Assembly (NCBI GenBank): GCA_944372335.1
Contig: CALVYQ010000002.1
Span: forward strand, 127,159-191,158
Length of the DNA: 64,000 nt
Source of the DNA: an uncultured Clostridia bacterium
GTDB taxonomy: Bacteria; Bacillota; Clostridia; Christensenellales; UBA1242
Reading direction: 5' to 3'
The notes under the pieces were generated by a model. That model ran no database searches. It was not told where the DNA came from and saw nothing but the letters and a program-made list of their open reading frames with translations. Positions 19,095 to 28,211 of the stretch are shown piece after piece. Every line of letters starts with the position of its first letter. Position 1 is the first letter of the stretch. The position numbers were made by a program, and so were the translations under genes.

Positions 19095-19867
19095 TAAAAT
19101 TTTTTGTCACGAATAACTTCCATAATTATATCAAAGCTTGTTCGCTTTTTCTTTTTTATATATTCACTTATTGCAAACGGTGTGATGGCAACAACTGAGC
19201 AGGCAAGCACGAGAATAAAATAGGTGAAATAGAAGTGCAATCCAAACAGCGTGAATGGCAGACCATTTTCTTTGAGATATAGGAAGTTGGCACCATCGAC
19301 AAGGGCATTACCTAAGCTTGACCAAAGGGCTATGATAAACATACCGACATACGCTTGCCAAAAATCTTTAACTCTCACCTTATAGTAGCCGTCTGCAATG
19401 CAGGCGATGACAACGGTGGAGAGAGCAAAGTGAAGAATGATACTTTCAACATGATAAAAAGATAGAGTTGAGAGATAGTAGTAGTCGCCAAAGATAAAGG
19501 TGATAACTCCGCCGAAGAAGGAGGCGACAAGCACAGGAAGAAAGAATTTTTTAGTTTTTGTGAAATAAAAAATTGGAAGCACAAAACTCATAAGGTGGCA
19601 TAGATGCCACGGCAATATCTCCACAAAGGAAAAATCCCCGCTTGCTAATTGCACTATCATTCTAATAATTCTCACTGTTGGCATGATTATGCAAAGGACA
19701 AAGGTGAATTTGCGTGAGAAATTTTTGTATTTTCTAAAAATAAAGAAAGCGACCACAAGCCACACGAGCATAATTACTATGAGTGCGATATGAAGCGGAC
19801 ACCAAAGTCCCGGGCCTGTGCCAAGTGCTTCCTTATTTTCAAAAAGCCAATCGGTGAAGGAAAACAT
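19094..19867 (-). CDS. YwaF/TMEM164-like membrane protein (paralogue 1)
   Basis: 257 aa from ATG 19867, preferred over an upstream TTG because TTGGAG lies 7 nt before it. About seven membrane segments. The family signature LPWHLCH holds Cys90, and His139 follows in LSFYHVES. Bacterial YwaF (TIGR02206) is uncharacterised. Its animal relative TMEM164 is reported to be a Cys-dependent acyltransferase for ether phospholipids. Four more paralogues lie in this window with the Cys and a His about 50-65 residues apart. The role in lipid remodelling is inference. It is a single gene, convergent with the restriction operon. Confidence 0.75.
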   Translation of the reverse strand: MFSFTDWLFENKEALGTGPGLWCPLHIALIVIMLVWLVVAFFIFRKYKNFSRKFTFVLCIIMPTVRIIRMIVQLASGDFSFVEILPWHLCHLMSFVLPIFYFTKTKKFFLPVLVASFFGGVITFIFGDYYYLSTLSFYHVESIILHFALSTVVIACIADGYYKVRVKDFWQAYVGMFIIALWSSLGNALVDGANFLYLKENGLPFTLFGLHFYFTYFILVLACSVVAITPFAISEYIKKKKRTSFDIIMEVIRDKKF

Positions 19868-20023
19868 ATAAACTCCAACTTTCAAATATGTATGAATAAA
19901 GCATAGAAGATATTACACCTTAAACAAATTCATTATAGTGGTATTGACAAAAAAAGTAAAGAAAAGTAGCTAAATTAGTTTTATTATTTTTATTTATTTG
20001 ATATAATAAAATGAGGTTTCCAA

Positions 20024-20608
20024 ATGGAAAGCGTAAAAAATTTAAAAAAAGAACTAAAATTAAAAGATAAATCTTTTAATGAAATAGAGACAATAAATAT
20101 TAAAATCAAGAGCGAAGAGGAACTTTATTCAGGCTATAACTACGATAGAAATGAAGTTTTAAATCCAGCGCTTGGAGATTTTTTATTGGAAAAGGCGGAG
20201 TCATTGCCGGCAAAGAGCAAGCTTCGTCTAAAATTTTTCTCTGACGTCAACATAAAGGAACATGAACTTTTTTCTGCAATAAAAAATAAATTTAAAGGGG
20301 AGTTTGAAAACTATCAAAGAGAGCTCAAAAAAACTGCACTCTTTTCTCTGGTTGTGCTTATCTTGGGCTTGTTATTTTTAGGAATTTTTATCCTAGAAGA
20401 AATATTTTTTCACAATATCGTGCTGTCAATAATCTTGGAGATAGCATCATGGGTGTTTATCTGGGAAGCGGTTGATGCATTTTTCTTGCAACGGCTATCA
20501 TTAAAAGCCAAACGAATGCAAATGGCTCGCATCTATGACGCCGAAATGGAGGTTGTTATAGTTGATTTTGATGATATTGAAAAAGTAGAAAATAAAAAGG
20601 AGATTTAA
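20024..20608 (+). CDS. unknown two-TM membrane protein
   Basis: 194 aa. The first 105 residues are charged and soluble (starts MESVKNLKKELKLKDKSF). Two membrane segments follow (TALFSLVVLILGLLFLGIFI and a second at NIVLSIILEIASWVFIWEAV). The basic stretch QRLSLKAKRMQMARIYDAEM comes next, then an acidic end. The family is not recognised. It has GAGG upstream and a TATAAT about 20 nt before the start. The DegV gene begins 2 bases after its stop, so they are co-transcribed; a link to fatty-acid handling is possible but unproved. Confidence 0.65.
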   Translation: MESVKNLKKELKLKDKSFNEIETINIKIKSEEELYSGYNYDRNEVLNPALGDFLLEKAESLPAKSKLRLKFFSDVNIKEHELFSAIKNKFKGEFENYQRELKKTALFSLVVLILGLLFLGIFILEEIFFHNIVLSIILEIASWVFIWEAVDAFFLQRLSLKAKRMQMARIYDAEMEVVIVDFDDIEKVENKKEI

Positions 20609-20610
20609 AT

Positions 20611-21441
20611 ATGAAATATCAAATAATTGTAGATAGTTGTTCGGATATAGATAAGTATTATTTGGAAGGAACGGGAATCGGGTTAAAAATTGTTCCTCTC
20701 ACCATAAACGTTGGAGATAAAGAGTACGTCGATGAGGGTGATGTTAAAATTGAAGAGATGCTTAAAGGCCTTAAAACGCCAAAGATAAAAAGCGGAAGTG
20801 CTTGCCCTTCGCCACAGGCTTTTAAAGATGAGTTTGACAAGGCAGATTACACCTTTGTTGTCACAATCACAAGTAAACTTTCGGGTTGCTACAATTCCGC
20901 ACTTGTCGCCAAAAATGAGCATACAAACTCTGCTCACATTCATGTTATCGACTCAAAGGCGGTATCAGGCACTGAGATTCTTATAGTGGATAAACTTGTG
21001 GAGCTTATAAACAGCGGACTTGACTTTGATACGATTGTGTCCGAGATAGAAAAATATCGTGATAACTGCACGCTTTTCTTTGTGTTACAACGCTTTGATA
21101 ACTTGGTGAATAATGGCAGAATGAGTAAAATTGCTGGACTCATCGCCAGCACCATATCCTTAAAGCCAATATGTAAAGCTGTTGATGGCGAGATAAGGAT
21201 AATAAAAAAGATTATAGGCACAAAACATCTTTTTTCTAAACTTGCAGAGATGATTAAGGAAGTTTTAAAAGGTGATAAAGAGAGAAAGATAATCATCAGT
21301 CATTGCTATGCAGAAGAGGAGGCCGAGGAACTAAAATATCACATTGAAAAACTGTGCGGAAATTACAACATAAAAATCATTCCAATGCGTGCACTTACAA
21401 GCTACTATGCCTTAGAGAAAGGAGTTATTGTTTGCTTTTAA
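20611..21441 (+). CDS. DegV-family fatty-acid-binding protein
   Basis: 276 aa, normal length. It starts YQIIVDSCSDI, then VPLTINVGDKEYVDEG, KSGSACPSPQAF (ligand-site loop), FVVTITSKLSGCYNSA and HVIDSKAVSGTEIL. These are the lipid carboxylate-binding motifs of DegV/FakB proteins, which present exogenous fatty acids to the kinase FakA. FakA is not in the window. SD AAGGAGATTTAA. It follows the two-TM protein gene directly. Cytoplasmic. Confidence 0.87.
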   Translation: MKYQIIVDSCSDIDKYYLEGTGIGLKIVPLTINVGDKEYVDEGDVKIEEMLKGLKTPKIKSGSACPSPQAFKDEFDKADYTFVVTITSKLSGCYNSALVAKNEHTNSAHIHVIDSKAVSGTEILIVDKLVELINSGLDFDTIVSEIEKYRDNCTLFFVLQRFDNLVNNGRMSKIAGLIASTISLKPICKAVDGEIRIIKKIIGTKHLFSKLAEMIKEVLKGDKERKIIISHCYAEEEAEELKYHIEKLCGNYNIKIIPMRALTSYYALEKGVIVCF

Positions 21442-21460
21442 AAAAAATTATTAAAATCTT

Positions 21461-21489
21461 TTGACAAATTTTTCTAAACATGAGATAAT
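21461..21489 (+). promoter_or_regulatory. promoter before the four-TM protein gene
   Basis: TTGACA (21461-21466), 17-bp spacer, GATAAT (21484-21489), 24 bases before ATG 21513. Confidence 0.65.
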
Positions 21490-21512
21490 ATCACTGTTAA
21501 AAGGAGAGGGAT

Positions 21513-22031
21513 ATGAAAGAATCAACAAAAAATGCCATTTTCACACTTATTTCTTTGGTATTTGCCGGGCTTGTTTTGGTGTTTATGGCAGTGCCAAATG
21601 TGACACTTGGAGCTAATTTTGGAAGTATTGGCGGAACAGTTTCAGAATGGTCAGGATTTAGTTTCTATGAAAATGCTGTTGCCACAGACTTTATGAAAGC
21701 GATGCTTATCATCACTGCAATCGTTGCGTGCGTGACAGTTATTCTTGGAATTTTGAAACTTATAACCGACAGCAAGCTATGCAAAAGCAAATCTCTTGCA
21801 AACATTGTGAGCTTTCTTTTTAAGATAGTTGCTGTGGCTCTATTTGTTACATCACTTCTATACATGATTTCAGTGATAACAATGTGCAACGACCTTAGCG
21901 GTGGCGGAGAAGGAATAAGCGGTGGCTTCACACCTGTTTATTGGGCAGTAATACTTCTTATGGTGTTTGGCCTTATCAGTGCGGTATCTTCATTCTTCAC
22001 AACTACAACAGCAAAGAAAAAGAAAAAATAA
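21513..22031 (+). CDS. unknown four-TM membrane protein
   Basis: 172 aa with four predicted membrane helices (about residues 8-30, 62-84, 96-118, 144-164), a Gly-rich loop GGGEGISGGF before the last helix, and a Lys tail TAKKKKK. The family is not recognised; similar small proteins are common in Clostridia. It has its own promoter and the site AAAGGAGAGG. A composite hairpin terminator follows. Confidence 0.65.
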   Translation: MKESTKNAIFTLISLVFAGLVLVFMAVPNVTLGANFGSIGGTVSEWSGFSFYENAVATDFMKAMLIITAIVACVTVILGILKLITDSKLCKSKSLANIVSFLFKIVAVALFVTSLLYMISVITMCNDLSGGGEGISGGFTPVYWAVILLMVFGLISAVSSFFTTTTAKKKKK

Positions 22032-22037
22032 ATAAAA

Positions 22038-22114
22038 AAGCACCTATAAAAATGAACAAAACTTCAAAAGTTTGACGCTTAATGAGGTTCACTTCATGAG
22101 AATAGGTGTTTTTT
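22038..22114. terminator. composite hairpin terminator
   Basis: Outer stem CACCTAT/ATAGGTG (22041-22047, 22102-22108) ends in a T-run. Inside are nested stems TGAAC/GTTCA (22052-22056, 22087-22091) and AAACTT/AAGTTT (22059-22064, 22068-22073). It is longer than the other terminators here and lies between convergent genes. Confidence 0.65.
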
Positions 22115-22121
22115 ATTGTGT

Positions 22122-24074
22122 TTAAATTAAAAGAGTGACAAGTTTTTCAATATCATAAGGACGAATGACCTTTTGATTTTCTTTTGCTTCATAGTTTCTG
22201 TCAAAGACGTAGTCGGCCTTTGTCTTTGACTTGATTACATTGCCACGAAGAGATAGAAGTTTGTAAAGATTGAAATTTGAAAGATAGTTGGTGTTAAGAT
22301 ATGGCAAAATTGATTTGACAACTCCACTTGATACCACGCTGGCATCACTTGCAAGCACTTGATTGATGATTACTATTTCGTTTGTATCAAAATCAATAGC
22401 AAAGCCAATATACGCACGACTTTCGCCTTTAACGTGGATTTTAAGTTCAATATTGTTTGGTGCCCATACTTTGGTGTTGAGATTATCTTTATTTTGATAA
22501 CCGCAATAGATTTCTCCACTATTCAAGGTGGAGCCGTAACCGTTTAGCGTGAATACCGCATATTTATATCCAAGAGCTTTCAATTCTTCTATATCAAAAT
22601 CGATAAACTCAGAGCCGTTTCTATCTCTGTTATCTCCAGAAGTTAGGGCACTGCTTCCAAAAAGTTTTTTGCTGTAATTTCCCCAATAGAGAATTTGTGG
22701 GTTATTTTTTGAGTGCAAAAAGACAACAGATGCATCAATGTCAAATGCGTCTTTCCAATAGCTAAAAGTTCTAATATATTTGCCGTTAATTGGAAGCCTA
22801 CTGCCGGTAGGTAAAACATCTAAGCCTGTTCCGATGGCACTCGTATTTAAAGGCAAACCTAGATGCTTAAATTCTCTATCTATGTAGATATTGCCAAGGC
22901 TTTCTTTGCTCTTATAATATTTTTCGATTTTTTCAAGCATAACCTTCTTTACCATCATTTTTGTGGCTTTTGACAATTTAGATTTTCTATGAGTAAATTC
23001 ATATTCCGTTTCAACATGATTTTTCATAGTGTTGTCTTTGAAAAATTTAAATATTCTTGGCTTAGAATAGTCATCTAAAAGAATGCCTTGAAGAAGTTGT
23101 ATTAAAACTATTGGATTCTTATCTTTGACATAACTTAGAATTTCTCCAATTTCCTCCTTTTTAGCACGTGATAAAAGAAAGATGAGATTTCTTTCAAGAA
23201 GAGAACCGTTTTGAGCAAAAAGCTTTGTCGCTTCAATTATATCCCCTTTATCAATTAATTTTTTTGCAATAGAAAAAGGACTTGACAAGTTGTTTTCAAG
23301 AGGCAATTCCAAATTTAATTTTTTAATTATTCTGTTATAGTATTTTGCTTGCTTTTTTGTCAAAAAACAGTCTTTGGCATTTTTTATCACAAGTTCTAAA
23401 AGTATTTTTTTGTCGTCAGGAATACTGAAAGTCTTTTTTTCACCAATAAGCCTGACACTGAGTTTGACAACGTCTTTCTTATCGAGCATTTTTGCGAAAA
23501 AGTCATTCTTGTATTCCATTAAAGCTAATATTATGTTGTCTTTACATTTTATCGGCTCGCCATTATAGTAGCCATTTAAGTAAAGCCAAAAAAATTCATT
23601 TTTTTCATCTATTGCCCAAGGACGAGTGTAGGAGCAAAAATTAAGCAAAATTTCCTTTAAAATTTTTTCGCTTTCAACTTCTGTTATCATTTTGTATTTT
23701 CTTAAAACGACCTCATCTCCCTTATTATATTTAGGAAGGATTTTTTTAAACACAGGCACACGCTCAAAAACACTTTCATCAAGAGAGAAAGGGTCGGTTG
23801 ACTCAATTTTTAAATAGGACACCAACTGCTCAATCAAAAGTTCATCGCAAGAATAATATTTAGCGTCCTGAGGATTTTTATAGAAAGAGGCGGGTATCTT
23901 TTCGCCGTAAAAGTTTGAAAGGGTGATTAAATTTTTATTAGAAAGAAGCTTTGGCTTATCAACAACTATGCCAAATTGATTTAATAATTTTATAGATAAA
24001 TACAGTGCGTTTTTCTTGTCCGCATTTTCGTCAACAATCAAATATCTTCTTTTTAGTAATATTTGCTCTTTCAT
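22122..24074 (-). CDS. large protein with C-terminal TerD-like domain
   Basis: 650 aa. The N-terminal two thirds are helical and unrecognised. The C-terminal part (about 440-600) matches the TerD/TerZ fold: FDIDASVVFLHS, then ALTSGDNRDRNGSEFIDFDI, then YKYAVFTLNGYG. In TerD the Asp-rich loops of this pattern bind calcium. Large proteins of this layout resemble the MXAN_6230/SCO0854 group linked to tellurite-type stress systems. No other ter gene is nearby. SD AGAGGTGGAAG. It has a consensus promoter and a structured leader upstream. Confidence 0.65.
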   Translation of the reverse strand: MKEQILLKRRYLIVDENADKKNALYLSIKLLNQFGIVVDKPKLLSNKNLITLSNFYGEKIPASFYKNPQDAKYYSCDELLIEQLVSYLKIESTDPFSLDESVFERVPVFKKILPKYNKGDEVVLRKYKMITEVESEKILKEILLNFCSYTRPWAIDEKNEFFWLYLNGYYNGEPIKCKDNIILALMEYKNDFFAKMLDKKDVVKLSVRLIGEKKTFSIPDDKKILLELVIKNAKDCFLTKKQAKYYNRIIKKLNLELPLENNLSSPFSIAKKLIDKGDIIEATKLFAQNGSLLERNLIFLLSRAKKEEIGEILSYVKDKNPIVLIQLLQGILLDDYSKPRIFKFFKDNTMKNHVETEYEFTHRKSKLSKATKMMVKKVMLEKIEKYYKSKESLGNIYIDREFKHLGLPLNTSAIGTGLDVLPTGSRLPINGKYIRTFSYWKDAFDIDASVVFLHSKNNPQILYWGNYSKKLFGSSALTSGDNRDRNGSEFIDFDIEELKALGYKYAVFTLNGYGSTLNSGEIYCGYQNKDNLNTKVWAPNNIELKIHVKGESRAYIGFAIDFDTNEIVIINQVLASDASVVSSGVVKSILPYLNTNYLSNFNLYKLLSLRGNVIKSKTKADYVFDRNYEAKENQKVIRPYDIEKLVTLLI

Positions 24075-24095
24075 CTTCCACCTCTAAAAAAATAT

Positions 24096-24162
24096 AAGCA
24101 TATTAGGCCAATCTAGTTTATATCTTTTAGATTCATTGAAATAAGAGTTGGCTCGAATGCTT
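24096..24162 (-). promoter_or_regulatory. structured 5' leader of the TerD-like gene
   Basis: Three nested complementary blocks fold the leader: AAGCAT/ATGCTT (24096-24101, 24157-24162), GCCAA/TTGGC (24107-24111, 24148-24152) and TCTA/TAGA (24112-24115, 24128-24131). The helix begins within 2-3 nt of the predicted transcription start. It does not match a riboswitch class that I know. Confidence 0.45.
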
Positions 24163-24170
24163 ACATATAG

Positions 24171-24199
24171 AGTATAGTATAAAAATATCCACTTGTCAA
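24171..24199 (-). promoter_or_regulatory. promoter of the TerD-like gene
   Basis: On the minus strand, TTGACA (24194-24199), 17-bp spacer, TATACT (24171-24176). Expected start near 24164, giving a leader of about 90 nt. Confidence 0.7.
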
Positions 24200-24295
24200 T
24201 AGATTTTTAATTATGATTTTTAGATATTGCTAGTTTTTAACGAAATTTTTTATATTTGTTTGTAATTTTTATATGCTTTTTGTTAAAATACTTTT

Positions 24296-25066
24296 ATGTT
24301 TATCTGGACAAGTTCAGAAGCAATTGTTTTACCTATTGCGCTTATAGTTGCAATATTAATAGCTCTTGTTGTCAGCTTTTTAACAAGAAAGAAGGGAGAG
24401 GTTGTTAGGCGTATTCCTCTTATGGTTCTATCAATCATAGTTTGGCTTTTAGAGATAGTAAAGCAAGTGCTAAATATTGTAAGCGGTTATTCCTTATGGG
24501 CTATTCCTCTTCATTTTTGTAGTTTGTTTTTATATTTTTATCCTCTTGCAAGTTTTTGCCGTGGAAGAGTGGGAGAATTTGGAAGAACAATGTGTTTTGT
24601 GACCGGTAGTTTGTTTGTTATTCTATTTTACTTTAATCCTAGCTCAATAATTGGTTCATCATGCAATAATATCTTTCAAGACTTTTCAAGTTTCCACACC
24701 TTTACATATCATCATATCATTATCTTATTTTACTTAACAATGCTGTTTTCTAAACTATACCTTCCGTCAAAAAAAGATTTTATCTTTGTGCCAATAGGTA
24801 TATTAGGCTATGCTTTAATAGCAATACCGCTAGCCTATATATTAAACGTCAACTTTTGCAACATTCTTGAAAGCAATATTCTATTTATGGAAACACTAAG
24901 AGTTAATGCTGGGCAAGTGGCTTACACAATTTTGCTAATTTTAGTTGGTGTTATTGGTGGAGAATTAATTGTTTTATTTTCAAACTTGATTTATAATAAA
25001 AAGAAGCATGATAAAGAAGATATAGAATTTAAAAAAATTATGGCTATTCTAAAAAGCGAGGTGTAA
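24296..25066 (+). CDS. YwaF/TMEM164-like membrane protein (paralogue 2)
   Basis: 256 aa, about seven membrane segments. Cys75 lies in AIPLHFCSLF and His139/His140 in FTYHHIII, matching the Cys/His pattern of the other paralogues; IVWLLEIVKQVLN before the Cys is also typical. No ribosome binding site is present. TAAAAT (24284-24289) lies seven bases before ATG, so transcription may begin at the A of the start codon (leaderless mRNA). The next paralogue starts 4 bases after its stop, making a two-gene operon. Confidence 0.75.
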   Translation: MFIWTSSEAIVLPIALIVAILIALVVSFLTRKKGEVVRRIPLMVLSIIVWLLEIVKQVLNIVSGYSLWAIPLHFCSLFLYFYPLASFCRGRVGEFGRTMCFVTGSLFVILFYFNPSSIIGSSCNNIFQDFSSFHTFTYHHIIILFYLTMLFSKLYLPSKKDFIFVPIGILGYALIAIPLAYILNVNFCNILESNILFMETLRVNAGQVAYTILLILVGVIGGELIVLFSNLIYNKKKHDKEDIEFKKIMAILKSEV

Positions 25067-25069
25067 AAG

Positions 25070-25951
25070 ATGAATATATTTGAGAAGTTTTTGGCGAGTT
25101 TAAATGGCAAGATGCCAACACCAGAGGCATTTGGTTGGTTTCATTTGATGAGTTGGGGTATAGTGATACTTCTAACAGCTTTTTTATGCACCTTGGCTTT
25201 GAAGAATAAAAAGGAAGGTAAAAGCAACGACAAGTTTATCCGTGGCGTTGTGCTAACCTATGCAATATTAGGGATAATTCTTGAAATCTATAAGCAGTTG
25301 AATTTTTCTTTCAATTCATCGACAGGCGAGTGGAGTTATCAATGGTATGCTTTTCCTTTCCAATTTTGTTCCACACCTATGTATGTTGCTCTTATTGCTG
25401 GTTGTCTTAAAAAGTGCGAATTTCAAAAATATCTATACTCATATTTAGGAACCTTTGCTCTCTTTGCAGGGCTCTGTGTCATGTTTTATCCAGGGGATGT
25501 TTTCACTCGTACAATCGGAATAAATATTCAAACGATGGTATGCCATGGTGGCATGGTTGTTATGGGTATTTTCTTATTGGTAAGTGGAGCTATTGATTTT
25601 AAATGGAAGAGTATTTTAAAAGCTATGGCTGTTTTCTCTGTCTTAGTCGTAGTAGCTCTTGTTATGAACATAATCTTCCATAGCACCGGCAACACGGCCA
25701 CATTCAATATGTTCTTTATCAGTCCATATTTACCTTGCACCTTGCCACTTTTAAACGTTATTTATGATAAAGTCCCATATATTATCTTCTTACTCATTTA
25801 CTTTATCGGTTTTTCGTTGGCGGGTTGTTTAGTATTCTCCATCGCAATGGCTATAAATGGCTTTATTAAAAGTCAGCATGAAAAGAAAAACAGTTTTGAT
25901 GATAAACATATTATGGATATAATTTTCAAAAATCTTAAAAATTTAGATTGA
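25070..25951 (+). CDS. YwaF/TMEM164-like membrane protein (paralogue 3)
   Basis: 293 aa, about seven membrane segments. GWFHLMSWG near the start and GIILEIYKQL precede the signature FPFQFCSTP (Cys100). FYPGD and MVCHGGMV (His159) follow. A GAGGTG site inside the end of the upstream gene supports coupled translation with paralogue 2. It is less like paralogue 2 than two recent duplicates would be, so the pair may form a heteromeric unit. Function is inferred only from family. Confidence 0.75.
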   Translation: MNIFEKFLASLNGKMPTPEAFGWFHLMSWGIVILLTAFLCTLALKNKKEGKSNDKFIRGVVLTYAILGIILEIYKQLNFSFNSSTGEWSYQWYAFPFQFCSTPMYVALIAGCLKKCEFQKYLYSYLGTFALFAGLCVMFYPGDVFTRTIGINIQTMVCHGGMVVMGIFLLVSGAIDFKWKSILKAMAVFSVLVVVALVMNIIFHSTGNTATFNMFFISPYLPCTLPLLNVIYDKVPYIIFLLIYFIGFSLAGCLVFSIAMAINGFIKSQHEKKNSFDDKHIMDIIFKNLKNLD

Positions 25952-26007
25952 TTTAAAATAAAAAAAGATAGCATTAGTCGCCAATTTTTAAAACTAGCGG
26001 AATAATA

Positions 26008-26050
26008 AAAGAAACTATAGACAAAAATCAGTCTATGGTTTCTTTTTGTA
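26008..26050. terminator. intrinsic terminator
   Basis: 15-bp stem (26008-26022 with 26031-26045, one G-U pair), 8-base loop and a T-run. It ends the YwaF-like operon and may also act for metG from the other side. Confidence 0.8.
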
Positions 26051-26232
26051 TTATCAAAATTTGCATTGTTTTGATTAACAAATTATGCGAGAGCGGTGCT
26101 AAACTCAGTTGAACGGGATATTAGAGTTTGCCATTACCCCCCCCTTATTTCTTTTACTAGTATATTCCCCACGCTTTTTATCATAATCAAAACATGACCT
26201 GCTGAATTTTACAAATTAAATCTGAAATTAAA
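26051..26232. other. non-coding stretch with a run of eight C
   Basis: No gene is supported here. The base composition is unlike the flanks: it contains GAGAGCGGTG, AACGGGATA and a C8 tract at 26137-26144. In such AT-rich DNA this may be a remnant of inserted sequence or a slippage-prone tract. No inverted repeat ends were seen. Confidence 0.4.
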
Positions 26233-28206
26233 TTATTTTAGTTGAGACTCGTGCTTTTTAAAGAAGTCAAATCTTGGCTCAATAAATTTAAAGGAATCAA
26301 CCTCTGGATATATTTCTGCAAAAGTTTTTTCGCTGTTGTCCCAATCATATATTTTCTCGTCTGCGTTTATATATTCTCTGACAAGTTCGCAAGCTTTTGG
26401 AGTAATTGGGTGCAAAAGAAGAGCCCCTGTTTTTATTGCATGAATTGTATCTGCAATAAGTTGTGCTCGCACAGAATTGTCATCAATTTTTGATTTCACC
26501 GACCAGTTGAGATTTACTTCTCTGAAATAAGTGTCAAGAAGTGGCATTATTTCATTAAGTTTAATGTCTTTCATTTTATTTACATAATTGTGTTGAAGCT
26601 CATTTGCCATTTTAACAAACTTTTCATCAGGTCTATTTTTTGGAAGTTTTCCATCAAAATAAGTTTGCACGCTGTAGAACACAGAACGAATTATTCTGTT
26701 AAATACATTTGTTAAAATGTTTCCTTGTGCAACAACAGGATCTCCACATTTTTCAAAGTCTTCAGGGTTAAACACTTTTGATTTGAAATTTACAGCAAGA
26801 GTGTTAAGATTTTGGCTTAAAAAGTGCGTTCTTAATTGATCAACTGTGTAGTATTCCAAAAGATTATCAGCAGTTGGAGCTTTTTCACCTCCACTTGAAC
26901 TTGCCTTAACATTTTCAACAAGAAGGTGTTTGTTTGCAATGACTGTTGTAATTTGAAGATCGTTTTCAAGTGGTGTCACAGATTTTTTGTCTTGAATAGC
27001 AAGCCACAGTGCGTTTTGAGCAAGGGTGTAAAAATAAACATTATCTTCGCCAATAAATTGAGTTATTGTGCAGTTTGGACTTTTCCACCAATCTTGCCAG
27101 GTTGTATTTGATTTTGATTGCTCAAGATAAACTTTTGTAAACGAAATAGGAGCCCACAAACTCTCTGGCCACACATAAAAGGTCAAGGATTTAGCATCTT
27201 CTCCAGCACTTTGTGGAAGAGGGACTCCCCACTTTGCGTTTCCAGAAATTCTTAAAGGTGCAAGAGTTTTGTTGTTTTTAAAGCGAATGTTGTTTGCATT
27301 TAAATTTTTACAAAATTTGTCTCTTTGTGCAACAGATGCAAAAGTAAAGACATATGTTTCTTTTTTATCATCATATCTCACAGAAAGGTGCTCTTGATTT
27401 TCAAGAATTTCCTTATTGTCTTCATATGTTTGTTTTGTAATAAATGAAAGTGGCGCAGAAAGATAATCTTTCATATCACGTAGCATAAATTTTCTTACGC
27501 ATGTTTTTCTTTCAAAAATTCTTACAAGTTCATTGAGTTCGTTGCGATAGTCTTCCAAATTAAAGTAGTAGTTAAACACTTTTCTTAGTTCTGGCTTTGT
27601 TCCAGAAAGAGTGCTAACTGGGTCAATGAGTTCATCAGGAGAGTATTGGTGTCCAAGAGAACACTCATCGGCATAAGCAATCTCACTCTGACAGCCTTCT
27701 ATTGGACATTTTCCATTGACCTGCCTGCCGTTTAGCACTGCTCCAACGGTGGTGTCATAAAACTGATTTGAGGCTTTTCGTTGAAGACTTTTTACTCCAA
27801 GCAATTTATTGAAAATTTCATGTGAGGTTTGTTTGTGAATTTCAAATGAGTGCCCAAGACATGACACAGAAAATAAATTTAGTGAAATGTCATATTTTTT
27901 AAGAGTTTCTTTTTGAATATTGTGAAAATGTTCGATATATTCTTCAAGAGAAACATCAACTTCTCCACTTTCTTTCAACTTGCGATATTTTTCTTCTGTG
28001 GATGAGCCAAAGCCGTCTGTTCCAGAAACAAAAACAACATTTTCATTCCCTAAAATTTGTCTTACAAATCGTGCATAAACATCTGCCCAAACAAAAACAG
28101 CACCAATGTGTCCAATATGAAGAGGTTTGTTTCCGTTTGGCATTCCGCCAGTTATAACCATTCTATCTTTAAGATTAAGAGTCTCTTTAATTTGTTTTTT
28201 GTTCAT
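26233..28206 (-). CDS. metG: methionyl-tRNA synthetase, divergent form
   Basis: 657 aa. Class I synthetase: HIGH box PLHIGHIGA (His30) and GTDGFGSSTEEK. The zinc-knuckle region is altered (KCPIEGC ... ECSLGHQYSPDELI against the usual CxxC/CxxC). It continues with DPVSTLSGTKPELR, FYVWPESLWAPIS, and QFIGEDNVYFY. The KMSKS loop is degenerate (VKASSSGGEKAP). There is a C-terminal anticodon-binding helical domain and no EMAP-like tail. It charges tRNA-Met; whether it is the only MetRS of the cell is unknown. SD AAGGAGAAAAC lies right after an attenuator-type terminator. Confidence 0.85.
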   Translation of the reverse strand: MNKKQIKETLNLKDRMVITGGMPNGNKPLHIGHIGAVFVWADVYARFVRQILGNENVVFVSGTDGFGSSTEEKYRKLKESGEVDVSLEEYIEHFHNIQKETLKKYDISLNLFSVSCLGHSFEIHKQTSHEIFNKLLGVKSLQRKASNQFYDTTVGAVLNGRQVNGKCPIEGCQSEIAYADECSLGHQYSPDELIDPVSTLSGTKPELRKVFNYYFNLEDYRNELNELVRIFERKTCVRKFMLRDMKDYLSAPLSFITKQTYEDNKEILENQEHLSVRYDDKKETYVFTFASVAQRDKFCKNLNANNIRFKNNKTLAPLRISGNAKWGVPLPQSAGEDAKSLTFYVWPESLWAPISFTKVYLEQSKSNTTWQDWWKSPNCTITQFIGEDNVYFYTLAQNALWLAIQDKKSVTPLENDLQITTVIANKHLLVENVKASSSGGEKAPTADNLLEYYTVDQLRTHFLSQNLNTLAVNFKSKVFNPEDFEKCGDPVVAQGNILTNVFNRIIRSVFYSVQTYFDGKLPKNRPDEKFVKMANELQHNYVNKMKDIKLNEIMPLLDTYFREVNLNWSVKSKIDDNSVRAQLIADTIHAIKTGALLLHPITPKACELVREYINADEKIYDWDNSEKTFAEIYPEVDSFKFIEPRFDFFKKHESQLK

Positions 28207-28211
28207 GTTTT

